Shown here piece by piece: positions 7,160 to 12,426 of a DNA stretch of 12,426 nt. Numbering within the stretch: the stretch's first letter is position 1; the number at the start of each line of letters is the position of its first letter. The position numbers and the translations under genes are program-made. The notes beneath the pieces are model-generated. The model made no database searches. It worked only from the letters and a program-made list of their open reading frames with translations, and was not told the DNA's origin. Source of the DNA: JAHEAO01 sp037968535 (GTDB lineage Bacteria; Pseudomonadota; Alphaproteobacteria; Rhodobacterales; Rhodobacteraceae); contig JBBKVT010000405.1 in assembly GCA_037968535.1 (NCBI GenBank), positions 1-12,426 of the forward strand, given 5' to 3'.

Positions 7160-8164
7160 ATGACAGTGACCGTCGGGATCAACGGCTTCGGCCGCATCGG
7201 ACGTTGCACGCTGTACCATATCACCGAGGCGGCCCGCAATGACGTTCAGGTCGTGAAGATCAACGCTACCGGACCGATCGAGACGAACGCGCATCTGTTG
7301 AAATACGACAGCGTTCACGGCCGCTTTCCCGGCGAGATCAAAATATCCAAGGATACGATGGATCTGGGTCGCGGCCCGATGCAGGTCTTTTCAACCTACG
7401 ATCCCACAGAGCTTGATTGGTCGGGTGTCGATGTCGTGCTGGAATGTTCCGGCAAGTTCAATGATGGCCAGCAATCGGTAGTCCATCTCGAACGCGGTGC
7501 GAAGCGGGTGCTGATCTCGGCCCCCGCGCGGAACGTCGATCGCACGGTAGTCTACGGTGTCAACCACCGGAGCCTATTGGCCGACGATCGGATGGTGTCG
7601 AACGGATCCTGCACCACGAACTGCCTCGCACCGCTGGCCAAGGCGTTGAACGATGCGATCGGCATCGAACGCGGGATCATGACGACGATACACAGCTATA
7701 CCGGCGACCAGCCGACATTGGACCGTCGCCACGATGATCTCTATCGCGCGCGTGCGGCCGCGATGTCGATGATCCCGACGTCGACCGGGGCTGCGGCGGC
7801 CTTGGGCGAAGTCCTGCCCGAACTGGCCGGCAAACTCGACGGCACAGCGATACGGGTGCCAACCCCGAACGTCTCGGCGGTCGATCTTACCTTCGAAGCC
7901 GCAAGGGATGTCACCGTCGCCGATGTGAACGAGGTGGTACGCGAGGCCTCTTGCGGTCGGATGGGGTCGGTTCTGGCCTATGATCCCGAACCGAAGGTTT
8001 CTATCGACTTCAACCACACCACCTATTCGTCTATCTTCGCCCCAGAGCAAACCAAGGTCATGGGCGGGCGAATGGTCCGGGTGCTGGCGTGGTATGACAA
8101 CGAATGGGGCTTTTCCTGCCGAATGGCGGACGTTGCGGCAGCAATGGGGCGGCTCCTGCACTGA
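7160..8164 (+). CDS. gap: Glyceraldehyde-3-phosphate dehydrogenase, paralog 1 (GapB-like cofactor site)
   Basis: A 334-residue phosphorylating GAPDH interconverting glyceraldehyde 3-phosphate and 1,3-bisphosphoglycerate. The Rossmann start is INGFGRIGR, the catalytic Cys lies in SNGSCTTNCLAP, the catalytic His in HSYTGDQ, and TSTGAA, RVPTPNVS and SWYDNEWG-like AWYDNEWGFS are intact. The NAD-specificity position, normally Asp as in VVAINDLGP, is Ala36 here (VVKINATGP). The S-loop facing the adenosine ribose reads LDRRHDDL. From memory, Bacillus subtilis GapB, which is NADP-preferring and gluconeogenic, also has INA here, so NADP use is plausible but inferred. ATG 7160 follows ACAGGAGAG; the in-frame upstream ATG at 7091 would add 23 unfamiliar residues. 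A small membrane-peptide gene and a second gap gene follow. Confidence 0.94.
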   Translation: MTVTVGINGFGRIGRCTLYHITEAARNDVQVVKINATGPIETNAHLLKYDSVHGRFPGEIKISKDTMDLGRGPMQVFSTYDPTELDWSGVDVVLECSGKFNDGQQSVVHLERGAKRVLISAPARNVDRTVVYGVNHRSLLADDRMVSNGSCTTNCLAPLAKALNDAIGIERGIMTTIHSYTGDQPTLDRRHDDLYRARAAAMSMIPTSTGAAAALGEVLPELAGKLDGTAIRVPTPNVSAVDLTFEAARDVTVADVNEVVREASCGRMGSVLAYDPEPKVSIDFNHTTYSSIFAPEQTKVMGGRMVRVLAWYDNEWGFSCRMADVAAAMGRLLH

Positions 8165-8176
8165 GGAGCGACGAGC

Positions 8177-8320
8177 ATTACAAATCGAATCGCGATCTGG
8201 CTGGCAGGGTTCATTCTGGCCTTCCTTGTCGTTGACGTCTATTTCTACGACTGGGCGATGACACTGTACCTTGCCCGCAAGTTCGTTTTACTGATCGAGT
8301 ACCTGCAATTCTGGCGATGA
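8177..8320 (+). CDS. Small 47-residue membrane protein between the gap genes, apparent ATT start
   Basis: The frame opens just after the gap1 stop and runs 47 codons to TGA 8318-8320. It starts at ATT, with GAGGAG (8163-8168) ideally placed 8 nt upstream and overlapping the gap1 stop. No ATG, GTG or TTG occurs in frame before codon 28. The peptide has a short basic start (TNRIAIW), one hydrophobic helix at about residues 5-24 (LAGFILAFLVVDVYF), then an amphipathic part with LARKF and an ending LLIEYLQFWR. I recall similar small hypothetical proteins next to gap in Rhodobacterales, usually starting MTNR, so this may be a native rare ATT start or an ATG lost by one change. Translation is probably coupled to gap1. 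The function is unknown; a single-span inner-membrane peptide is the likeliest form. Confidence 0.68.
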   Translation: MTNRIAIWLAGFILAFLVVDVYFYDWAMTLYLARKFVLLIEYLQFWR

Positions 8321-8337
8321 GCGCAGTCTCATGATGG

Positions 8338-8366
8338 TTGACCTTCTTCCGCCAGGTGGACATGTT
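8338..8366 (+). promoter_or_regulatory. Candidate promoter of the second gap gene
   Basis: TTGACC (8338-8343) followed after 17 bp by CATGTT (8361-8366). The -35 is good and the -10 is weak. The 14-bp operator candidate at 8363-8376 overlaps the -10 and the likely start site, the usual place for repression. The gene may also be read from the gap1 transcript. Confidence 0.38.
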
Positions 8367-8376
8367 AGCGATAACA
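8363..8376 (+). promoter_or_regulatory. Operator candidate C upstream of gap2 (TGTTAGCGATAACA)
   Basis: TGTTAGCGATAACA matches the perfect palindrome TGTTAGCGCTAACA at 13 of 14 positions, the best copy in the window. It lies 47 bp before the gap2 ATG. The same motif appears twice upstream of gap1, so a common dimeric regulator is likely. I recall that the LacI-family regulator CceR/PckR of alphaproteobacteria binds a motif of this general type near central-carbon genes, but I cannot confirm the exact consensus here. Confidence 0.65.
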
Positions 8377-8423
8377 GCCGCGGCCTCGTCCGTCGGCGAT
8401 GATTTTTGAAGGAGTGCGAGACT

Positions 8424-9428
8424 ATGGCCGTCAAAGTCGCCATCAACGGATTTGGTCGAATCGGGCGCAACGTCCTGCGGTCGATCATCGAATCGGGCAG
8501 GAAAGACATCGAGGTCGTCGCGATCAATGATCTTGGGCCCGTCGAAACCAACGCACACCTGCTGCAATTCGACAGCGTGCACGGCCGGTTTCCAAGCGAT
8601 GTAAAGACCACCAAGACGACAATCGATGCGGGACGCGGCCCAATAGAGGTCACCGCACTTCGCGATCCGGCAGAATTGCCTTGGAAGCATGTCGACATCG
8701 TTCTCGAATGCACCGGCATCTTCACCGACAAGGACAAGGCCAAGGTACATCTTGAAAACGGGGCGTCCCGCGTCCTTGTGTCCGCGCCATCGAAAGGCGC
8801 CGACAAGACGATCGTCTACGGCGTCAACGACGGCCTGCTGACGGGTGACGATCTTGTGGTTTCAAACGGATCCTGCACGACGAACTGTCTGGCCCCGGTG
8901 GCCAAGCTTCTGAACGATCAGTTTGGTGTGGTGACAGGCTTCATGACGACGGTTCACAGCTATACCGGCGATCAGCCTACGCTGGATACAATGCACAAGG
9001 ATCTCTACCGTGCGCGGGCGGCGGCGCTGTCGATGATCCCGACTTCGACGGGCGCGGCCAAGGCGCTGGGGCTTGTGCTGCCAGAACTTGAGGGCAAGCT
9101 CGATGGCGCCTCGATCCGGGTGCCGACGCCAAATGTCAGCTGCATCGACCTGACGGTCGTGTTGAAGAAATCGGCAACCGTCGAAGAAATCAACGAAGTG
9201 TTCAAAGCAGCGTCTGAGAAAGGCCCGATGAAAGGCATTCTGGGGTATGAGCCACGGCCGCTGGTATCCTCGGATTTTAACCACAACCCGCAATCTTCGA
9301 CTTTTGCACCCGAGCAGACGAAAGTGATGCCGGGCAACTTTGTCAGGGTGCTGTCCTGGTATGACAATGAATGGGGCTTTTCCTGCCGCATGTCGGATGT
9401 CGCAGTGGCTATGGGAAAATTTCTCTAA
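8424..9428 (+). CDS. gap: Glyceraldehyde-3-phosphate dehydrogenase, paralog 2 (NAD-type)
   Basis: A 334-residue phosphorylating GAPDH of the same length as paralog 1 and clearly related to it throughout. The Rossmann start is INGFGRIGR, the catalytic Cys lies in SNGSCTTNCLAP and the catalytic His in HSYTGDQ, with RVPTPNVS and WYDNEWGFSCRM also conserved. Asp36 in VVAINDLGP is the classical NAD-selecting residue, and the S-loop reads LDTMHKDLYRARAAA, close to ordinary glycolytic enzymes. It is therefore the likely main NAD-dependent GAPDH. ATG 8424 follows a strong AAGGAG (8409-8414); an upstream in-frame TTG at 8406 lies before that site and is unlikely. A 14-bp operator candidate and promoter sit just upstream. 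The gene runs toward coaD, with 52 bp between the convergent stops. Confidence 0.96.
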   Translation: MAVKVAINGFGRIGRNVLRSIIESGRKDIEVVAINDLGPVETNAHLLQFDSVHGRFPSDVKTTKTTIDAGRGPIEVTALRDPAELPWKHVDIVLECTGIFTDKDKAKVHLENGASRVLVSAPSKGADKTIVYGVNDGLLTGDDLVVSNGSCTTNCLAPVAKLLNDQFGVVTGFMTTVHSYTGDQPTLDTMHKDLYRARAAALSMIPTSTGAAKALGLVLPELEGKLDGASIRVPTPNVSCIDLTVVLKKSATVEEINEVFKAASEKGPMKGILGYEPRPLVSSDFNHNPQSSTFAPEQTKVMPGNFVRVLSWYDNEWGFSCRMSDVAVAMGKFL

Positions 9429-9445
9429 GCAAATCGATCGGCTAT

Positions 9446-9457
9446 ACCGAAAACGGT
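9446..9457 (+). terminator. Small hairpin between convergent gap2 and coaD
   Basis: ACCG-AAAA-CGGT forms a 4-bp stem with a four-base loop in the 52-bp gap between the two convergent genes. It could help end transcription from either side, but the stem is short and no T-run follows. Low confidence. Confidence 0.18.
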
Positions 9458-9480
9458 GCCGGGGTTGGTCTGTGAAGAGA

Positions 9481-9981
9481 TCAACCTTTGGCCGGGAACT
9501 TCTGGTCAAGCGCCGCCTTCACGGCGGGCGGCACGAATTTGGTAACGTCGCCGCCCAGCCGGGCGATTTCCTTCACGAGCTTCGAGGCAATGGCCTGATG
9601 CTTCGCTTCGGCCATCAGGAATACCGTCTCGATCGAAGAATTCAGCGCGCGGTTCATGCCGACCATCTGAAATTCATACTCGAAATCGGCGACCGCCCTT
9701 AGTCCGCGGATTATGACGCCTGCTCCGACGTCTCGGGCGCAGTTGATTAGCAAATTCTCGAAAGGATAGACAACGATCTCGATGCCGGTGTCCGAGGCGA
9801 TTCTGGTGCATTCGTTCTCGACCATCGCGACCCGGTCCTCAAGTGCGAACAGCGGGTTCTTGTCACGGTTGATGGCAATGCCGATCACCAGCCGATCGAC
9901 AAGAACCGAGGCGCGACGGATGATGTCGAGATGTCCGTGGGTAACCGGATCAAAGGTGCCGGGATAAAGGCCAATTCGCAT
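9481..9981 (-). CDS. coaD: Pantetheine-phosphate adenylyltransferase
   Basis: A 166-residue nucleotidyltransferase that adenylylates 4'-phosphopantetheine to dephospho-CoA, the fourth step of coenzyme A synthesis. The N-terminal YPGTFDPVTHGHLDII contains the (T/H)xGH phosphate-binding motif (THGH), NRDKNPLF carries the Lys of the substrate site, and IIRGLRAVADFEYEFQM is the family signature. The C-terminal ISSxxx-type loop is divergent but present as KHQAIASKLVKEIARLGGDV. Length is normal. ATG 9981-9979 is the start at the expected N-terminus (MRIGLYPG). The gene stands alone on the minus strand, 137 bp after the CBS gene and convergent with gap2. Identification is secure. Confidence 0.96.
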   Translation of the reverse strand: MRIGLYPGTFDPVTHGHLDIIRRASVLVDRLVIGIAINRDKNPLFALEDRVAMVENECTRIASDTGIEIVVYPFENLLINCARDVGAGVIIRGLRAVADFEYEFQMVGMNRALNSSIETVFLMAEAKHQAIASKLVKEIARLGGDVTKFVPPAVKAALDQKFPAKG

Positions 9982-10042
9982 CGCGCATTCCTCTGCTTTG
10001 CGCCACGCAATCCGATTGTAGTCCGGATTTCAAGTGCATCAT

Positions 10043-10059
10043 GGCTGCCAATGGCATCC
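10043..10059. repeat. Near-perfect 17-bp inverted repeat upstream of coaD
   Basis: GGCTGCCAATGGCATCC is palindromic around position 10051 with 7 of 8 arm pairs matching. It lies about 60 bp upstream of the coaD start and could be an operator or chance. The rest of the 137-bp gap (9982-10118) shows no convincing terminator or promoter. Confidence 0.22.
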
Positions 10060-10118
10060 CGACGGGGCAGCACGTGACGGTTCCTTGTGAACGACGGCTT
10101 TCGCATGGGCTCGCATTT

Positions 10119-10553
10119 TTAGTGGCCCATGATCATCCCGGCCAGCGCGTCCTTTTCCATTGAAAGTTCCGAAAGTCGCGCTTTCACCACGTCGCCAATC
10201 GAAATGAGACCGACCATCTCTGCCTCTTCCATCACCGGCAGGTGGCGGAACCGGCCGACCGTCATCTTTTCGAGGACTTCATCTGCGCTGTCGTGTCTCG
10301 TGCAACTTACCAGCTTGGAGGTCATCAGTTCGTCGACCGTTTCCGAAAGACACCCTGCGCCGCGCCGCCCGAGTTCGCGGACGATGTCGCGTTCTGACAG
10401 GATTCCGAGCGGCACCTTGCCGTCCACCGAAATGACGACCGCGCCGATCCGCTTTTGGGACAGAAATTCCGCAGCGGCGGAAATAGGAGTCCCCGGCGGC
10501 AGGGTCAAGACGCCTTCGTCAGATTTCCCCTTGAGGATCTGATTGACGAGCAT
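10119..10553 (-). CDS. CBS-pair domain protein
   Basis: A 144-residue cytoplasmic protein made of two CBS domains and little else. CBS1 spans about residues 10-65 (GVLTLPPGTPISAAAEFL, IGAVVISVDGKVPLGILSERDIVREL). CBS2 spans about 75-135 (VDELMTSKLVSCTRHDSADEVLEKM, RHLPVMEEAEMVGLISIGDVVKARL). The GILSERD and GLISIGD endings are the classical segments that contact adenosyl ligands such as AMP, ATP or SAM. Stand-alone CBS pairs act as energy or ligand sensors, but the partner is unknown. I chose ATG 10553-10551 because GGAGGAAGG stands just upstream, an excellent ribosome-binding site; the in-frame TTG at 10586 is not supported. It follows the LysR gene by 36 bp on the same strand and may be co-transcribed with it. 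Confidence 0.9.
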   Translation of the reverse strand: MLVNQILKGKSDEGVLTLPPGTPISAAAEFLSQKRIGAVVISVDGKVPLGILSERDIVRELGRRGAGCLSETVDELMTSKLVSCTRHDSADEVLEKMTVGRFRHLPVMEEAEMVGLISIGDVVKARLSELSMEKDALAGMIMGH

Positions 10554-10589
10554 GGGCCTTCCTCCTGCTTTGCTTTCAATGTCCAAGCG

Positions 10590-11507
10590 TCACCCTTTCG
10601 CCGGCCCCCTGTCAAGCAAAGCCTCGAGCCTGGCGACTTCGGCGCGCAAACCGAGGGCCAGTGCCTCGGCGATGCGGTTCAGACGTTCGACGCGCCTGTC
10701 GTCGGCGTGTCGGATCAAGTAGAAGCTGCGGGTAAGTTCTAATTGGTCCGGCAGAATGCGGATCAGGTTGCGGGCCGAGGGCAGTGCGAAATCATGCACG
10801 ACGCCGACGCCCGCGTCCTGACGCAATAGGTTGGTCTGGACCGAAACCGAGTTCGAGGCCAGATCGACGCGGGTAACGCCCAGTTCGGCAAGGTAATCAA
10901 GTTCTTTGTCGAAGATCATGTCGGGGATGTAGCCGACGATGCGGTGGTTCTTGAGGTCCACAAGTTTGCGGATTTCCGGGTGTTGCCGGAGGTAACGACG
11001 GCTGGCGGCGAGGTGCAGCCTGTAATCGGTGATGCGTTGGACTGTCAGCCTCCCAGTTGCGGGTTGGCTGACGGCAATGGCCATGTCGGCCTCGCGTTTC
11101 GAGAGGTTGAAGATGCGCGGCAGGGCGACAATCTGGAGCTCAAGGCCTGGATTCTTCGCCACGATTGCAGCGGTAACTTGCGGCAGCAAGTAGTTGGCGC
11201 AGCCATCCGGCGCGCCGATGCGCACCTGACCGGTCAACTGGCCGGTCTGGCCGAGCGCATCTTCCGCCGCCTGCATCACCGCTTGTTCCGCAACTTCCGC
11301 ATGAGCCATCAGACGTTGACCGCTGTCAGTCAGTTGGTAGCCTTGGGGCGATTTCAAGAAGAGCGGCTGCGCCAGGTCATCCTCAAGCCGCTGGATGCGG
11401 CGACCGACCGTGGCAGGATCGAGTCTCAGCGTGCGCGCGGCCCCGGAAAGGCTTTCAGCCCGCGCTACGGCAAGGAAAACGCGCAAGTCGTCCCAGTTGA
11501 ATTCCAT
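10590..11507 (-). CDS. LysR family transcriptional regulator, divergent from mmsA
   Basis: A 305-residue LysR-type regulator. The N-terminal winged helix-turn-helix spans about residues 4-62 (DLRVFLAVARAESLSGAART, DPATVGRRIQRLEDDL, PLFLKSPQGYQLTDSG). A linker helix follows, then a periplasmic-binding-like effector domain from about residue 92 (GQVRIGAPDGCANYLLP) to the end. It is transcribed away from mmsA across a 99-bp gap, the classical LysR arrangement, so it probably controls mmsA and perhaps its own transcription in response to a valine or propionate catabolite; that is inference. It reads from ATG 11507-11505 to TGA 10592-10590, with the CBS gene next. Family is certain, ligand unknown. 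Confidence 0.95.
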   Translation of the reverse strand: MEFNWDDLRVFLAVARAESLSGAARTLRLDPATVGRRIQRLEDDLAQPLFLKSPQGYQLTDSGQRLMAHAEVAEQAVMQAAEDALGQTGQLTGQVRIGAPDGCANYLLPQVTAAIVAKNPGLELQIVALPRIFNLSKREADMAIAVSQPATGRLTVQRITDYRLHLAASRRYLRQHPEIRKLVDLKNHRIVGYIPDMIFDKELDYLAELGVTRVDLASNSVSVQTNLLRQDAGVGVVHDFALPSARNLIRILPDQLELTRSFYLIRHADDRRVERLNRIAEALALGLRAEVARLEALLDRGPAKG

Positions 11508-11515
11508 GTGTGTCC

Positions 11516-11529
11516 TTGCATTTTTGCAA
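11516..11529. promoter_or_regulatory. Candidate LysR binding site (TTGCA-N4-TGCAA)
   Basis: TTGCA, four T bases and TGCAA form an inverted repeat 9 bp upstream of the LysR ATG. A further TTGCAA lies at 11566-11571, 42 bp from the TTGCAA inside this site, or four helical turns, which fits the two-site recognition/activation layout of LysR regulators. The second copy falls between the candidate mmsA -35 and -10. Confidence 0.42.
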
Positions 11530-11551
11530 AACGCTTTTGGAAATCTGCCCC

Positions 11552-11580
11552 TTTTCCGGGAAGAATTGCAAGACTAAGAT
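11552..11580 (+). promoter_or_regulatory. Candidate mmsA promoter
   Basis: TTTTCC (11552-11557), 17 bp and TAAGAT (11575-11580). The -10 is good and the -35 poor, as expected of a promoter that needs an activator. It would give an untranslated leader of about 20 nt that includes the GAGGAGAGG ribosome-binding site. Confidence 0.35.
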
Positions 11581-11606
11581 GCCCAAGAACCCAGAGGAGA
11601 GGCAAT

Positions 11607-12426
11607 ATGAACGAGCTTTCACATTTCATTGGCGGCAAGGCCGTCAAGGGCAAGTCGGGGCGCTACGCCGATGTGTTCAATCCGTCGACAGGCGAGGTGC
11701 AGGCCAAGGTGCCATTGGCGTCAAAGGAAGAAGTTGATGCGGCGGTGGCGGCTGCGGCCGATGCTCAGGTGGCCTGGGGCGCGACGAACCCGCAGAAACG
11801 CGCCCGCGTGATGATGGAGTTCGTGCGTCTGATCAACCGCGACATGGAAAAGCTGGCCGAGGCGCTGAGCCGCGAGCACGGCAAGACCATCCCCGACGCC
11901 AAGGGCGATGTGCAGCGCGGGCTTGAGGTCGTCGAGTTCTGTATCGGTGCACCCCACCTGCTGAAGGGCGAGTATACTGATGGCGCCGGGCCCGGAATCG
12001 ACATGTATTCGATGCGCCAACCGCTTGGTGTCGTTGCGGGAATCACTCCGTTCAACTTCCCGGCGATGATCCCGATGTGGAAGATGGCGCCGGCGCTTTC
12101 GTGCGGCAATGCGTTCATTCTGAAGCCGTCAGAGCGCGATCCATCGGTGCCCTTCATGCTGGCGGAACTGCTGAAGGAGGCAGGACTGCCTGACGGTGTT
12201 CTGCAGGTCGTGAACGGCGACAAGGAAGCGGTGGATGCAATCCTCGACAATGACACCGTGCAGGCGATCGGGTTTGTCGGGTCGACGCCGATCGCGCAGT
12301 ATATCTATTCGCGTGGCTGTGCGGCGGGCAAGCGGGTGCAGTGCTTTGGCGGCGCCAAGAACCATATGATCATCATGCCAGATGCCGACATGGATCAGGC
12401 GGCGGATGCATTGATCGGTGCAGGCT
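11607..12426 (+). CDS. mmsA: CoA-acylating methylmalonate-semialdehyde dehydrogenase (3' truncated)
   Basis: Oxidises methylmalonate semialdehyde (and malonate semialdehyde) with NAD and CoA to propionyl-CoA (acetyl-CoA), in valine, pyrimidine and inositol breakdown. The frame starts at ATG 11607 after a very strong GAGGAGAGG and is open to the window edge, giving 273 of about 500 residues. Family features are HFIGGKAVKGKSGRY and FNPSTGEVQAKVPLAS at the start, then SREHGKTIPDAKGDVQRGLEV, QPLGVVAGITPFNFPAMIPMW, ILKPSERDPSVP, GFVGSTPIAQYIY and CFGGAKNHMIIMPDAD. The GITPFNFP and GAKNH versions of these segments separate MmsA from ordinary aldehyde dehydrogenases. The catalytic Cys lies just beyond the edge, so catalytic integrity cannot be judged. 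It is divergent from a LysR gene that probably regulates it. Confidence 0.94.
   Translation, partial: MNELSHFIGGKAVKGKSGRYADVFNPSTGEVQAKVPLASKEEVDAAVAAAADAQVAWGATNPQKRARVMMEFVRLINRDMEKLAEALSREHGKTIPDAKGDVQRGLEVVEFCIGAPHLLKGEYTDGAGPGIDMYSMRQPLGVVAGITPFNFPAMIPMWKMAPALSCGNAFILKPSERDPSVPFMLAELLKEAGLPDGVLQVVNGDKEAVDAILDNDTVQAIGFVGSTPIAQYIYSRGCAAGKRVQCFGGAKNHMIIMPDADMDQAADALIGAG

Noticed and set aside
7574..8161. Long open frame antisense to the first gap gene (195 codons), and a similar one at 8862-9509
   Set aside because: Both are antisense to strongly conserved GAPDH sequence in GC-rich DNA, have no family motifs or ribosome-binding site, and occur at matching positions in the two paralogs, as expected for codon-bias shadows.
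3822..9428. Calvin-cycle (cbb) gene cluster suggested by tkt plus gap
   Set aside because: No RuBisCO, phosphoribulokinase, fructose-bisphosphatase or cbbR-like gene is present, and a glycosyltransferase gene interrupts the pair.
9885..10106. Open frame of 73 codons on the minus strand overlapping the coaD start
   Set aside because: It overlaps coaD out of frame, has no ribosome-binding site and no recognisable sequence.

Overview
The window is GC-rich, gene-dense bacterial DNA. Gene content and protein sequences point to an alphaproteobacterium, most likely of the Rhodobacterales/Roseobacter group. Indicators are the small-type purL followed by bolA and grxD, a zapA gene overlapping a coiled-coil partner gene, and a LysR gene divergent from mmsA. 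The assignment is by recognition only; no search was run. It is mostly core chromosome. I see no phage, IS, CRISPR array, tRNA or rRNA, and no stretch over 300 bases lacks a gene.

Layout. (1) 1-2419, plus strand: 3' part of purL, then bolA and the CGFS monothiol glutaredoxin grxD, an Fe-S/iron pair. (2) 3630-2437, minus strand: a compact operon of a coiled-coil protein, zapA and a small secreted MliC-like lysozyme-inhibitor gene. Each gene overlaps the next, and the MliC gene is cut by an in-frame amber codon. (3) 3822-9428, plus strand, central carbon: transketolase, a glycosyltransferase-like gene, then two glyceraldehyde-3-phosphate dehydrogenase genes that flank a 47-codon membrane-peptide gene, apparently starting at ATT. 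(4) 9981-9481, minus strand: coaD. (5) 11507-10119, minus strand: a LysR regulator followed by a CBS-pair protein. (6) 11607 to the end, plus strand: mmsA, divergent from the LysR gene and truncated by the window edge.

How the parts fit. The carbon block joins the pentose-phosphate pathway (tkt) to lower glycolysis/gluconeogenesis (gap, gap). The two GAPDHs keep all catalytic residues but differ at the NAD-specificity position (Ala36 versus Asp36), which suggests a gluconeogenic/NADP-type and a glycolytic/NAD-type enzyme. Both gap upstream regions carry copies of one 14-bp palindrome, consensus TGTTAGCGCTAACA, so one regulator probably controls both. The least ordinary signals are this shared operator, the ATT-initiated small ORF and the amber-interrupted MliC gene. 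I found no wholly new multi-gene system.
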